This document shows positions 15,740 through 25,475 of a stretch of DNA of 32,697 bases, in pieces (the first letter of the stretch is position 1; every line of letters starts with the position of its first letter). A program made the translations under genes and the position numbers. The stretch comes from JASFBA01 sp034433695. GTDB taxonomy: Bacteria > Chloroflexota > Chloroflexia > DTKN01. Under the pieces are notes generated by a model. It ran no database searches. It had not been told where the DNA came from and saw nothing but the letters and a program-made list of their open reading frames with translations. The stretch spans positions 1 through 32,697 of the forward strand of contig DAOUAK010000113.1 in assembly GCA_034433695.1 (NCBI GenBank), given 5' to 3'.

Positions 15740-16063
15740 GGGCCCGATCTCCACCTCCAGCGCCACCACGCCCAGCGACTCCTTCTCCGGCGGGTAGAGT
15801 TCGCGTAGGGCCGGGAGAAGCGCCTCCCGGGGCAGGTCCGGGGCGATGGACGCGGGTTCTTCGTAACGCAACATCTCCTCAAAGTCGGCATAACGCCCGA
15901 TGCGCCGGATGCGCACCCGGTAGCGGTCGTTCAGACGCAGGATGTCGCCCACCTCCAGCCGGGCGATGTTGGGATAGGCGACCCGGACCTCGACGGTCTT
16001 GCGGCCGGCCAGAATCTGTTCCAGGTACGGTTCGCGGATCCAGAGCACCTTCTCCCGGGCCAT
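15737..16063 (-). CDS. ASCH-domain protein
   Basis: 108 residues that match the small ASCH (PUA-like beta-barrel) fold, thought to bind RNA or modified nucleotides. WIREPYLEQILAGRKTVEVRV is the typical ASCH start, in which an enzyme or ligand site follows GRKTVExR; it is followed by LEVGDILRLNDRYRVRIRRIGRYADFEEML. ATG 16063 follows GGTGAGG; an upstream frame of 12 more residues would overlap proS. The gene begins four bases after the bacterial-type proS stop, so it is the last gene of that operon. The context with two tRNA synthetases suggests a role around tRNA or nucleotide handling, but that is inference only. Confidence 0.75.
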   Translation of the reverse strand: MAREKVLWIREPYLEQILAGRKTVEVRVAYPNIARLEVGDILRLNDRYRVRIRRIGRYADFEEMLRYEEPASIAPDLPREALLPALRELYPPEKESLGVVALEVEIGP

Positions 16064-16067
16064 CGCC

Positions 16068-17837
<1,770 letters not shown>

Positions 17838-17838
17838 C

Positions 17839-19020
17839 TCAGTGTCGTCCCAGCGGCTCCCAGTTCAGGTTGGAGCCGATGTTGGGGTTGAAGGTGGGGT
17901 CGTCGGTCAGGATGTATTCGCCCAGGGCATTGGCCCAGGCGTGGCGGTAGCCCCCCGGCAGTTCTACGCTACTTCCCCGGAAGGGATCGTAATACTCGTC
18001 CACCCCGCGGATAGTCTGGCTCCAACGAGCGGACAACCGGTCCATGACCGCCTGGCGTTCGCAGTACGAGGCCATCAGCGAGTCACTGATCTCCTCGTGG
18101 GTTTGGTGGATGATACGGCTGAGTTGGCCGACGTTTTGAATCTGTTGGATCTGGTTCTGTACCAGAAACTGGCTGACCTGCCTGTAGCGCCCGTACCATT
18201 GGGGGTTGAGGCGAAAGGAACGGGCTATCGTCTGGAAGAGGGGGGCGAGGCTATCCAGATGGCCGGCCGAAGCGCGGAAGCAGCATAAATACTCCAGCAA
18301 CCAGAAGAAATTCTCCGCGGCCCCGAACATCGTCGGGGTAAGAAAGCGGGTAACCGCGAGCACGGCAAAGATTTCCTCCTCCACCGGGACTGTCCCCCTT
18401 TGATAGGCGATGCGCACCTTGGCCCCCTCGGCCCAGGTCATACTCCCTGGGGACTGTTGCCCTCCTACACCCAATTGGGCGGCCAGATCGGGAAGCGCTT
18501 CCTCCCGGACGATCCGCAGTCCCTGCACCTGCCCGCGGAAGCGCGGGAGGACGATTTCCCGCAACGCCTGCTGGATCCCCATCGGCGGACGGACCTCGTT
18601 GCCGAAGTAGAGGCTGCCCACCGGCATAGTGATCTGGGCCATCGGGTTATTGCTCCAGGTAAAGGACAAATTAGGCAGGACTTCAAAGCCCTCCGCGCCG
18701 GTCGGATGGCCGGCCTGGAAGGCGATGACGGCCGGCATGGCCGGATTGTTGAGCAGCCAGTGGACGCCGCCGGAGAATTCCCAGCCGGCAGGGATAAGCA
18801 ACCGGAAGGCCTCACCACCGATACCCTGGGTGTCCATGCAGACTATAGGCCGCAGACGCATTCCCTGAACGAAGGAGATCTCCCCGTCGGCCGAGGTCGG
18901 TCGCCGAATCAGATAGGCGCCGCAATGGACACAGAGCACCTCTTCACCGCTTCCCGGCAGAGGAGCACCACACTGGGGGCAGCGTAGGGCCATATAGGCC
19001 GAATCCTCGCTCGTAGCCAT
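17839..19020 (-). CDS. Zinc-ribbon protein of unknown function between two proS genes
   Basis: 393 residues. An N-terminal zinc ribbon (Cys14, 17, 30, 33: CPQCGAPLPG...CVHCG) is followed by about 350 residues without a family I recognise. The rest contains a hydrophobic stretch FRLLIPAGWEFSGG, a beta-rich middle (SFTWSNNPMAQITMPVGSLY), a short segment FFWLLEYLCCFRAS, and a glutamine/asparagine-rich region (QFLVQNQIQQIQNVGQLSR). A conserved-looking C-terminus (SSVELPGGYRHAWANALGEY, TDDPTFNPN) resembles proteins that carry a DUF-like 'GYxHAWxNxxGEYI' end. No signal peptide or clear membrane helix. ATG follows a GGAGGAAC sequence. It lies one base from proS and 82 bases from the other ProRS gene, so it is probably made together with both. 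Its role is unknown. Confidence 0.75.
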   Translation of the reverse strand: MATSEDSAYMALRCPQCGAPLPGSGEEVLCVHCGAYLIRRPTSADGEISFVQGMRLRPIVCMDTQGIGGEAFRLLIPAGWEFSGGVHWLLNNPAMPAVIAFQAGHPTGAEGFEVLPNLSFTWSNNPMAQITMPVGSLYFGNEVRPPMGIQQALREIVLPRFRGQVQGLRIVREEALPDLAAQLGVGGQQSPGSMTWAEGAKVRIAYQRGTVPVEEEIFAVLAVTRFLTPTMFGAAENFFWLLEYLCCFRASAGHLDSLAPLFQTIARSFRLNPQWYGRYRQVSQFLVQNQIQQIQNVGQLSRIIHQTHEEISDSLMASYCERQAVMDRLSARWSQTIRGVDEYYDPFRGSSVELPGGYRHAWANALGEYILTDDPTFNPNIGSNLNWEPLGRH

Positions 19021-19102
19021 CTCGTTCCTCCTCCATCAACCGATCGGTCACCTCGAGAACTGCGCCCCTCCCGGATTGCCCCTGGGCTGCCGGGAAGGAG
19101 GT

Positions 19103-20527
19103 TCAGTAGGCCCGGGCGAAGACGGCCTGCCGGGAGGCCTCGGCGCCGCATACAACGCAGCGTCCCGTCCCGCCGGGCTGTTGCAGGGGGATACAGCGCG
19201 TCGTGGCCCTGGTCTCTTCCTTCACTTTGGCTTCGCACTCGCCCGAGCCGCACCACCAGGCCCAGGCAAAGCCCCGTTCGACCGCCTGGACGAGTTCGGC
19301 ATAGTCCTGAGGGTAGGCCGTATGCTCCTCCCGGAAACGCCGCGCCCGCTCCAGGAGCGAACGCTGGATGTCCTCCAGGAGGGCAGGCAGGCGCTCGGCC
19401 AGGCCGGCCAGCGGGACGGTCTCCTTTTCCCCGGCCCGGTCGCGGCGGGCCAGCGTCACCCGTTCGGATGCCACATCCCGCGGGCCGATCTCGATACGCA
19501 CCGGCACTCCCCGCATTTCCCAATCGTTGAACTTGAAGCCGGGGGTCAGGCCCTCGCGGTCGTCCAGCCGCAGGCGCACGTTCTGGAGCATGGCCTGGAC
19601 GCGCCGGGAACTTTCCAGCGTTATGCGACGCTCCTCCTTGTTCTTCCAGATGGGCACGATGACGGCCTGGTAGGGTGCCAGGCGGGGCGGGAGCACCAGC
19701 CCCTGGTCGTCGCCGTGCACCATCACGATGGCCCCGATCATGCGCGTGCTCACGCCCCAGGAAGTCTGCCAGACGTATTCCAGTTCGTTGCGCTCGTTCA
19801 AAAACTGGGTGCCAAAGGCCCGGGCAAAGTTCTGCCCCAGGAAGTGGGAGGTGCCGGCCTGGAGCGCCCAGCCGTTGCCCATCATGGCCTCGATGGAGTA
19901 ACTTTCCACGGCTCCGGCGAACTTTTCCGATTCGCTTTTGCGCCCGCAGATGACCGGGATGGCGGCATCGTTTTCGGCGAAATCGCGGTACACCTCCAGC
20001 ATCCGCAGCGTCTCCTCGCGGGCTTCCTGTTCGGTGGCGTGGGCGGTGTGGCCCTCCTGCCAGAGGAACTCGGTGGTGCGGAGGAAGAGGCGGGTGCGCA
20101 GTTCCCATCGCACGACGTTGCACCACTGGTTGATGAGGAGCGGCAGGTCCCGATAGGAGCGGATCCATTTGGCGAACATAGCGTTGATGATCGTCTCCGA
20201 GGTCGGGCGGACGGCCAGCGGCTCCTCCAGTTTTTCCCCTCCGCCGTGGGTCACCACGGCAAGTTGGGGAGCAAAGCCCTCCACATGCTCGCTTTCCTTC
20301 TGGATGAAACTCATCGGGATAAAGAGGGGGAAATAGGCGTTCTGGTGGCCGGTGGCCTTGAAGCGCCGGTCCAGGCCCTGCTGGATGTTTTCCCAGAGGG
20401 CATAGCCGTAGGGACGGATGACCATGCAGCCGCGCACCGGGGCGTAGTCGGCCAGTTCGGCCATCTGCACCACATCGGTGTACCAGCGGGCATAATCTTC
20501 GCTTCGCGGGGTGACTTTTTGGGCCAT
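19103..20527 (-). CDS. proS: Prolyl-tRNA synthetase, archaeal/eukaryotic type
   Basis: 474 residues of the short ProRS lineage that has no INS editing domain: WYTDVVQMAELADYAPVRGC and the VIRPYGYALWENIQQGLDRR motif 1 region, then LAVRPTSETIINAMFAKWIR and LPLLINQWCNVVRWE (motif 2), WQTSWGVSTRMIGAIVMVHG (motif 3), the anticodon-binding domain, and the C-terminal zinc-binding-like domain (WCGSGECE...RCVVCG) ending in the Tyr (FARAY) that is typical of this type. The ATG follows AAGGAGG. It is upstream of the zinc-ribbon gene and bacterial-type proS on the same strand. The two ProRS share class and function but not domain plan; one may serve another tRNA, stress or antibiotic tolerance, or be an acquired replacement. 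Confidence 0.95.
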   Translation of the reverse strand: MAQKVTPRSEDYARWYTDVVQMAELADYAPVRGCMVIRPYGYALWENIQQGLDRRFKATGHQNAYFPLFIPMSFIQKESEHVEGFAPQLAVVTHGGGEKLEEPLAVRPTSETIINAMFAKWIRSYRDLPLLINQWCNVVRWELRTRLFLRTTEFLWQEGHTAHATEQEAREETLRMLEVYRDFAENDAAIPVICGRKSESEKFAGAVESYSIEAMMGNGWALQAGTSHFLGQNFARAFGTQFLNERNELEYVWQTSWGVSTRMIGAIVMVHGDDQGLVLPPRLAPYQAVIVPIWKNKEERRITLESSRRVQAMLQNVRLRLDDREGLTPGFKFNDWEMRGVPVRIEIGPRDVASERVTLARRDRAGEKETVPLAGLAERLPALLEDIQRSLLERARRFREEHTAYPQDYAELVQAVERGFAWAWWCGSGECEAKVKEETRATTRCIPLQQPGGTGRCVVCGAEASRQAVFARAY

Positions 20528-20540
20528 GGGAAACCTCCTT

Positions 20541-20575
20541 CGTGTTGCGTGTTGCGTGTTACGTGTTACGTGTTT
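20541..20575. repeat. Tandem heptamer array CGTGTTR x5
   Basis: Five adjoining 7-base units on the plus strand: CGTGTTG, CGTGTTG, CGTGTTA, CGTGTTA, CGTGTTT. They fill the gap between the ProRS start and the DUF2227 gene, whose stop codon (20574-20576) overlaps the last unit. Confidence 0.85.
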
Positions 20576-21083
20576 AAAACAGACGTTTCACTCCGGTGGT
20601 CAGCCAGTCGGGGATGGTGTGGACGGCCCCGCCGGTTGTGAAGCCGGCCAGGAAATCCAGGACCTGGCGGGGATGATCGCGCACCAAACTTCCCCAGAAG
20701 GCGTGCCAGGAAGATAGCCACTCCGGGCCGGCCCCGAAGAGGTGGGCGACGGCTCCAGCAAAGAGCAGGGCCAGCACCTCCACCGCCAGCCCGAAGTAGA
20801 GGAGCCGCAGGAGCGGACCCACCACCAGCCCGTGGGAAAGCCAACTGCGGTGGTAGACCAGGTGGGTATAGGGCAGCCAGAGCCACCGCAAGGGTCCCCA
20901 GCGCCGGTACTCGATGGCCCGAACGTCCAGGTCGCAGGAAAAGAGCAGGCCGGAAAGGAGGTGGGCGACGGTAAAGAGACCCCAGGAGAGGAGGCGGTTT
21001 TCCGCCGGCAAGGCCAGGACGACCGGCGTAAGGAGGCCGGCGCTCAGGAGCGTGATGCGGTCGTGCACGTGTGTCGGCGGCAT
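20574..21083 (-). CDS. DUF2227-type putative metal-binding membrane protein
   Basis: 169 residues with the family pattern: an N-terminal HDRITLLSAGLL (His7, Asp8), LLFSCDLDV (Asp51, Asp53), EYRRWGPLRWLWLPYTHLVYHRSWLSHG (His78, His84), and several membrane segments. The acidic and His residues resemble the metal-dependent YdjM/phospholipase-C-like membrane hydrolases, so a metal centre is likely. The substrate is not known. ATG 21083 follows AGGAGGGG and fits the family start; a longer frame upstream would overlap tdk. It starts 19 bases after tdk and is probably co-transcribed with it. Confidence 0.75.
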   Translation of the reverse strand: MPPTHVHDRITLLSAGLLTPVVLALPAENRLLSWGLFTVAHLLSGLLFSCDLDVRAIEYRRWGPLRWLWLPYTHLVYHRSWLSHGLVVGPLLRLLYFGLAVEVLALLFAGAVAHLFGAGPEWLSSWHAFWGSLVRDHPRQVLDFLAGFTTGGAVHTIPDWLTTGVKRLF

Positions 21084-21102
21084 GGCCTTTCCCCTCCTGG
21101 GT

Positions 21103-21690
21103 TCATGGCTTCCCGGGCCGGGGCACCTCGTGGCAGTGGCGACAGCGGGCCTCATACGTCTCCGCGGCTCCCACCAGGATGACCGGGTCATCGTAAGAGG
21201 CCGGCCGGCCCTCGATCAGGCGCTGGGTGCGGCTGGCCGGCGCGCCACAGCGCACACAGATGGCCCGCAGTTTCGTCACCTCTTCGGCCCGGGCCAGGAG
21301 GGCCGGCATCGGGCCGAACGGTTCTCCCCGAAAGTCCATATCCAGCCCGGCCACGATGACCCGGATGCCCCGGTCGGCCAGTTCCTCGCACAGGTCCACC
21401 AGACCCTCGTCGAAGAACTGGGCTTCGTCAATGGCGACCACATCGGCCTCCGGATCGAGGCGTTGGGCGATTTCCTCCGCGCTATCCACCGGCACGGCCA
21501 GGAAGCGCAGGCCGTTATGGGAGGCCACATGTTCCGTAGCATAGCGGGCATCCAGGCTGGGCTTGAAGACCTGCACGCGCTGCCGGGCGATCTGGGCCCG
21601 TCGCACCCGACGGATGAGTTCTTCCGTCTTGCCGCTGAACATGCTTCCGCAGATGACCTCGATCTGTCCCTGATGCACCGGCCGACCCAC
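21103..21690 (-). CDS. tdk: Thymidine kinase
   Basis: A 195-residue type II thymidine kinase; phosphorylates thymidine with ATP. P-loop GSMFSGKT (15-22), the catalytic region VVAIDEAQFF (84-93) with Glu89 as the base, the GLDMDFRGEPFGP lasso region, and the structural zinc cysteines CVRC (145, 148) and CRHC (183, 186). The start is GTG with a GAGGAGG upstream. It follows rpmE on the same strand after an intrinsic terminator. With thyX (28490) it gives the cell both de novo and salvage routes to dTMP. Confidence 0.95.
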   Translation of the reverse strand: MGRPVHQGQIEVICGSMFSGKTEELIRRVRRAQIARQRVQVFKPSLDARYATEHVASHNGLRFLAVPVDSAEEIAQRLDPEADVVAIDEAQFFDEGLVDLCEELADRGIRVIVAGLDMDFRGEPFGPMPALLARAEEVTKLRAICVRCGAPASRTQRLIEGRPASYDDPVILVGAAETYEARCRHCHEVPRPGKP

Positions 21691-21731
21691 GGTTTCCTCC
21701 TCTCCTGAAGTAATCCTGTAGCGTTTTGCTA

Positions 21732-21769
21732 AAGAAAGAGGAGGCCCAGGACTGTTCCCTGCCTCCTCT
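21732..21769 (-). terminator. Intrinsic terminator after rpmE
   Basis: On the minus strand AGAGGAGGC (21769-21761) and GCCTCCTCT (21745-21737) form a perfect 9-bp stem with a 15-base loop, followed by TTTCTTT. It lies between the rpmE stop and the tdk start and should end the rplU-rpmA-rpmE transcript; tdk may then need its own promoter, which I could not place with confidence. Confidence 0.7.
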
Positions 21770-21797
21770 GGAGATGGTCGAAGACGACAGGAGGCAG

Positions 21798-22124
21798 TTA
21801 CCCGGCCTCCTCCGTAGGCTCGCCCGATTCGGCCTCTTCCTCTTCCGGCAGTTCGATGAGAAGCCGCGCCCGCCGCCGTTCCTCCTTGGCTTTCCGGCGA
21901 GCCTCCGTCTCTTCCTGAAGGCGCTGGCTGACCTCAACCCGCTGCATGAAACGTTCGACCTGGCCGGCCGTGTCCACGATGCGCTGCTCCCCGGTGAAGA
22001 AGGGATGGCACTTGGAGCAGATGTCCGTCTTGAGCACCGGTCGGGTGGAACGGGTCTTCCAGGTGTTGCCGCAGGCACAGATGACCGTGGCCTCGACGTA
22101 CTGAGGATGAATGCCTTTTTTCAA
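21798..22124 (-). CDS. rpmE: Ribosomal protein bL31 (zinc-type) with C-terminal extension
   Basis: 108 residues. The first 65 are a normal bL31: KKGIHPQYVEATVICACGNT and RPVLKTDICSKCHPFFTGEQ, with all four zinc cysteines present (16, 18, 36, 39), so this is the C+ form that can store zinc. The last 40 residues are a charged helix and acidic tail (EETEARRKAKEERRRARLL, then ELPEEEEAESGEPTEEAG) beyond the usual 65-80 residues. ATG follows AGGAGG-like sequence. It is third in the series rplU-rpmA-rpmE, 33 bases after rpmA. Confidence 0.93.
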   Translation of the reverse strand: MKKGIHPQYVEATVICACGNTWKTRSTRPVLKTDICSKCHPFFTGEQRIVDTAGQVERFMQRVEVSQRLQEETEARRKAKEERRRARLLIELPEEEEAESGEPTEEAG

Positions 22125-22157
22125 TGCCTTCCTCCTGAAAAAGTTCGCGGGACGATC

Positions 22158-22418
22158 CTATCCCAACTGCGGCCGGACGAAGACCTTCCGCCGTCCTCGG
22201 CTGGACGGCCCAAAGTGGACGTAGCCGTCCACCAGGGCAAAGAGGGTGTAATCGCGCCCCAGGCCGACATTCTCCCCCGGCTTGATGCGGGTGCCGCGCT
22301 GCCGGACGAGGATCGTGCCGGCCCGCACCCATTGGCCGGCATAGCGCTTTACACCGAGCCGCTTTCCCCGGCTATCCCGCCCATTCCGCGTGCTGCCTAC
22401 ACCTTTTTTGTGCGCCAT
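22158..22418 (-). CDS. rpmA: Ribosomal protein bL27
   Basis: 86 residues that lie next to the peptidyl-transferase centre: MAHKKGVGSTRNGRDS, GKRLGVKRYAGQWVRAGTIL and VRQRGTRIKPGENVGLGRD are diagnostic. There is no N-terminal cleavage extension of the Firmicutes kind; it begins directly with MAHKKG. GGGAGG precedes the ATG. It is 15 bases after rplU, the standard bacterial order. Confidence 0.96.
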   Translation of the reverse strand: MAHKKGVGSTRNGRDSRGKRLGVKRYAGQWVRAGTILVRQRGTRIKPGENVGLGRDYTLFALVDGYVHFGPSSRGRRKVFVRPQLG

Positions 22419-22433
22419 AGTACCCTCCCACCA

Positions 22434-22745
22434 TCAGGCCTCGATGGCCTCGATCAGGAGATGGGTCTGCTCCTGCCGATGCCCCCTGAGACGCCGATAG
22501 CGTTTCTTCGGTTTGTACTTGAAGACATCGATCTTGGGGCCACGGCCGTGGGCCAGGACTCGCGCCCGTACCCGGGCTCCCTCAACCGTCGGCGAACCGA
22601 GACGTACCCCGTCCTCGGTCGAAACCAGGAGCACTTCGTTCAACTCAATCGGCTGGCCGACCTCCTGAGGAAGCCGTTCCACGACGATGGTCTGGCCCGG
22701 TGTGACCCGGTACTGCTTTCCGCCGGTTCGAACGATAGCAAACAC
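22434..22745 (-). CDS. rplU: Ribosomal protein bL21
   Basis: 103 residues: FAIVRTGGKQYRVTPGQTIV at the start and VFKYKPKKRYRRLRGHRQ near the end are the family signatures. The start is GTG 22745, seven bases after GAGGAG; a longer frame runs upstream but would cross the promoter and the divergent sbcC gene. First gene of rplU-rpmA-rpmE; no ysxB or obgE is adjacent, which differs from the arrangement in many other bacteria. Confidence 0.95.
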   Translation of the reverse strand: MFAIVRTGGKQYRVTPGQTIVVERLPQEVGQPIELNEVLLVSTEDGVRLGSPTVEGARVRARVLAHGRGPKIDVFKYKPKKRYRRLRGHRQEQTHLLIEAIEA

Positions 22746-22779
22746 CGCACGCTCCTCAAACGAATTTTTACAGAATGCA

Positions 22780-22808
22780 ATCATAGCAGAAAAGAGCCGT
22801 TTTGTCAA
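22780..22808 (-). promoter_or_regulatory. Promoter of rplU-rpmA-rpmE
   Basis: On the minus strand TTGACA (22808-22803), a 17-base spacer and TATGAT (22785-22780). The predicted start is near 22773, about 28 bases before GTG 22745. Confidence 0.8.
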
Positions 22809-22825
22809 ATGCGGTGACGTGAAAA

Positions 22826-22854
22826 TTGCATCCCTACCGCCTGCGTGGTACAAT
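22826..22854 (+). promoter_or_regulatory. Promoter of sbcC
   Basis: TTGCAT (22826-22831), a 17-base spacer and TACAAT (22849-22854) preceded by TGG (extended -10). The predicted start is near 22861. It is divergent from the rplU promoter, with 17 bases between the two -35 boxes. Confidence 0.7.
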
Positions 22855-22901
22855 GGGGTTGGAGGGCGTACCGTCGTGCACACCGCCCAGGAGGTCACCG
22901 T

Positions 22902-25475
22902 GTGATTCCGGTATCGCTCCATCTGCGCAACTTTATGTGTTACCGGGAGGGCCTTCCTCCCCTGGAGTTCGACTTTCGTCTGGCTTGTCTTTCCGGCCCG
23001 AACGGGGCCGGCAAATCGGCCATCTTGGACGCCATCACCTGGGCCCTCTGGGGACAGGCCCGTGCCCGCTCCGACGATGCCCTCATTGCCCAAGGGGCCC
23101 GGGAGATGGAGGTAGAGTTCGAGTTCCTCCTGGAAGGCACCCACTACCGCGTCTACCGCCGGCGGGAAAGTGGTGGTCCTCGGGGGGCAGGGAAAACCCA
23201 GTTGGAACTCCAGGTCTACGGCCCGCTGGGCTGGCGCTCGATGTCCGGCGAAAGCATCCGCAAGACGGAGCAGCGCATCATCGAACTCCTGCGCATGGAT
23301 TACACCACCTTTATCAACTCCTCCTTTCTCCTGCAGGGTCGGGCCGACGAGTTCACCCTCAAGCCGCCGGCCGAGCGCAAGCGCATCCTGGCCGACATCC
23401 TGGGCCTGGATACCTACGACGCTCTGGAGCAACGGGCCCGCGAGAAGTTGCGCGATTCGGAACGAAACATCCAGGCCCTCTCCCTGAGCCTCGCCGAACT
23501 GGAGGAAGCCCTGGCCCGTCGAAAGGAACTGGAAGAGGCCCTGGCCCAGGCCGAGGAGGAGGTGGTCCGACAGGAACGGGTGCTTGCCCTCCGGCAGGAG
23601 GAACTGGCCGGCCTTCAGGCCCGACTGACCTCCCTGGAGGCAGAGGCCCGACAGGCGGAGGAAGTGCGCCGGCGCATCCTCCGGCTGGAGGAGGAACTCT
23701 CCCGGCTGACCGAGCGGATGGCCCAGACGGAGAGCCGCCTTCAGGAGGACCGGGCCCTCATAGCGCGGGCAGCGGAGATCGAGGCCGGGGAACGTCGCCT
23801 CCGGGAATTGCGGGAGAGGAGCGAAGCCCTTTCCCAGGCGGCCGGCCGGCTTCTATCCCTCACCGAACGGCAACATGCCCTGGAACAGGCCATCGAGCGG
23901 GCCAGGAACACCCTGGTGACGGAACGAGAGGTGCTGCGCGGGTCGCTTCGGGAACTGGCCGAACGGCTGGAAGCGGGGCCAGACTATGACCGGCGCCTGG
24001 AGGAAATCGCTCGGAAATTGGCCGACCTCCGGGAAAAGGAGGCTCAGCGCAACGCCTTGCTCGAGGAAGCGCAGGAGCAGGTCGCCGCCATCCGCGCCCT
24101 CAAGGCCGATTGCCAGCGCCTGCGGGAGGAAATGGAGGCACTGCGGCAGAAACTGGATATGCTGGGAGAAGCGGAGGAACAAACCATCCTCACCCGATGC
24201 CCCCTTTGCCAGAGCCCCCTCAGCCCGGAGTCGTATGCCCATATCCGCTCCTCTTACCAGGCCGAAGGGGAGCAAAAACGAGACCTCTACCGGAAATTCG
24301 AATCCGAGATTCGCCGCCGGGAGGAGGACCTTTCCGAACTTCGCCGCCAGCAGGAAAAACTGGAACAGGAACTCAAGCAGGTGCGCTCCCTCGAGGGACA
24401 GCAGGCAGCCCTGGAGAGAAGCCGGATGGAACTGGCCCAACTGGCCGAGGAACGACAGGCGAAAGAAAGCCGCCTGCTTGCCATCGAACGTGCTCTGGAG
24501 GAAGCCGCCTACGCATCGGAGGAGCGGTCTGCCTTGCTCGCCATTCAGCGGGAAATTGCCGCCCTGGACTATCGTCGCGAGGAGCACCAGGCCGTCCAGC
24601 AGGAACTGGCCCGGATGAAGGCCGTCGAGGAGGAGTACCGCCGCCTCCAGGGGGCCCGCGAGCGTCTGGCCGAAGGCGAGCGCCTCCTGGAGGAGATGCG
24701 CTCCGCCCGAGACCGCTACCAGGAGGAACTGGCCCTGGAGAGGGAACACCTCTCCGCCCTGGAAGGCCGCCTCGCCGAACTGGAGGTCCTTCGGGCCCGC
24801 CGGGAAGAGGCCGAGGCCGCCCTGCGCGAGGCCCAGGAGGCACTGGGGCAGGCGCGGCAAGCCCAGGGAAGCGCCCGCGGTGCCCTGGAGCGCCTCCAGG
24901 AGATCGAGGAACGCTGCCGGGAGAGGAAACGGGCCTATGAGGAAGCCGTGGAGCGCCGGGGCATCTATGAGGAACTGACCCTGGCCCTGGGAAAGCGGGG
25001 CGTCCAGGCAATGCTCATCGAAACGGCCGTCCCCGAGATCGAACGCGAGGCCAACGAACTGCTGGCCCGCATGACCGATGGGGAGATGACCATCCAACTG
25101 GCCATGCAGCGGGAAACGAAGCAGGGCACGGTCGTTGAGACGCTGGATATCCACGTCTCCGATTCCCGGGGCACCCGGCCCTACGAGAACTTTTCCGGTG
25201 GAGAAAAGTTGCGCATCAACCTGGCCCTGCGCATCGCCCTGAGCCGGCTCCTTTCCCGCCGGGCCGGCGCCAGCCTCCAGACCCTGGTCATTGACGAAGG
25301 CTTCGGCACCCAAGATACCGAGGGCCGGCTGCGTCTGGTAGAGGCCATCCAGTCGGTGGAGAAGGAGTTTGAAAAGATTCTGGTGATCACCCACCTCCAG
25401 GAACTGAAGGAACTCTTCCCGGTGCGCATCGAGGTGGAGAAGACGCCCGAAGGAAGCCGATGGACGGTGGTGTAA
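22902..25475 (+). CDS. sbcC: SbcC/Rad50-like SMC-family nuclease ATPase subunit
   Basis: 857 residues with the SMC-like plan: the N-terminal ATPase half with Walker A GPNGAGKS (32-39) and Q-loop region (FINSSFLLQGRADEFTLKPP), two long coiled-coil arms (about 170-700), a central zinc hook CPLC (433-436), then the C-terminal half with the signature NFSGGEKLRINLALRIALSR and Walker B LVIDEGFGTQD. With SbcD/Mre11 it would process DNA hairpins and double-strand ends. GTG 22902 is chosen, seven bases after AGGAGG; the longer frame starts within the promoter. No sbcD/mre11 gene is beside it, and the next gene, which overlaps by 16 bases, is not a nuclease that I recognise. Confidence 0.93.
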   Translation: MIPVSLHLRNFMCYREGLPPLEFDFRLACLSGPNGAGKSAILDAITWALWGQARARSDDALIAQGAREMEVEFEFLLEGTHYRVYRRRESGGPRGAGKTQLELQVYGPLGWRSMSGESIRKTEQRIIELLRMDYTTFINSSFLLQGRADEFTLKPPAERKRILADILGLDTYDALEQRAREKLRDSERNIQALSLSLAELEEALARRKELEEALAQAEEEVVRQERVLALRQEELAGLQARLTSLEAEARQAEEVRRRILRLEEELSRLTERMAQTESRLQEDRALIARAAEIEAGERRLRELRERSEALSQAAGRLLSLTERQHALEQAIERARNTLVTEREVLRGSLRELAERLEAGPDYDRRLEEIARKLADLREKEAQRNALLEEAQEQVAAIRALKADCQRLREEMEALRQKLDMLGEAEEQTILTRCPLCQSPLSPESYAHIRSSYQAEGEQKRDLYRKFESEIRRREEDLSELRRQQEKLEQELKQVRSLEGQQAALERSRMELAQLAEERQAKESRLLAIERALEEAAYASEERSALLAIQREIAALDYRREEHQAVQQELARMKAVEEEYRRLQGARERLAEGERLLEEMRSARDRYQEELALEREHLSALEGRLAELEVLRARREEAEAALREAQEALGQARQAQGSARGALERLQEIEERCRERKRAYEEAVERRGIYEELTLALGKRGVQAMLIETAVPEIEREANELLARMTDGEMTIQLAMQRETKQGTVVETLDIHVSDSRGTRPYENFSGGEKLRINLALRIALSRLLSRRAGASLQTLVIDEGFGTQDTEGRLRLVEAIQSVEKEFEKILVITHLQELKELFPVRIEVEKTPEGSRWTVV

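Noticed and set aside
22746..23432. Longer N-terminus for rplU
   Set aside because: It would run through the rplU promoter and antisense to sbcC; bL21 starts at GTG 22745 with its own ribosome binding site.
23853..25394. A 513-codon minus-strand frame
   Set aside because: It is the reverse of the SbcC coiled-coil region; Leu/Gln/Gly-rich low complexity arises from that composition.
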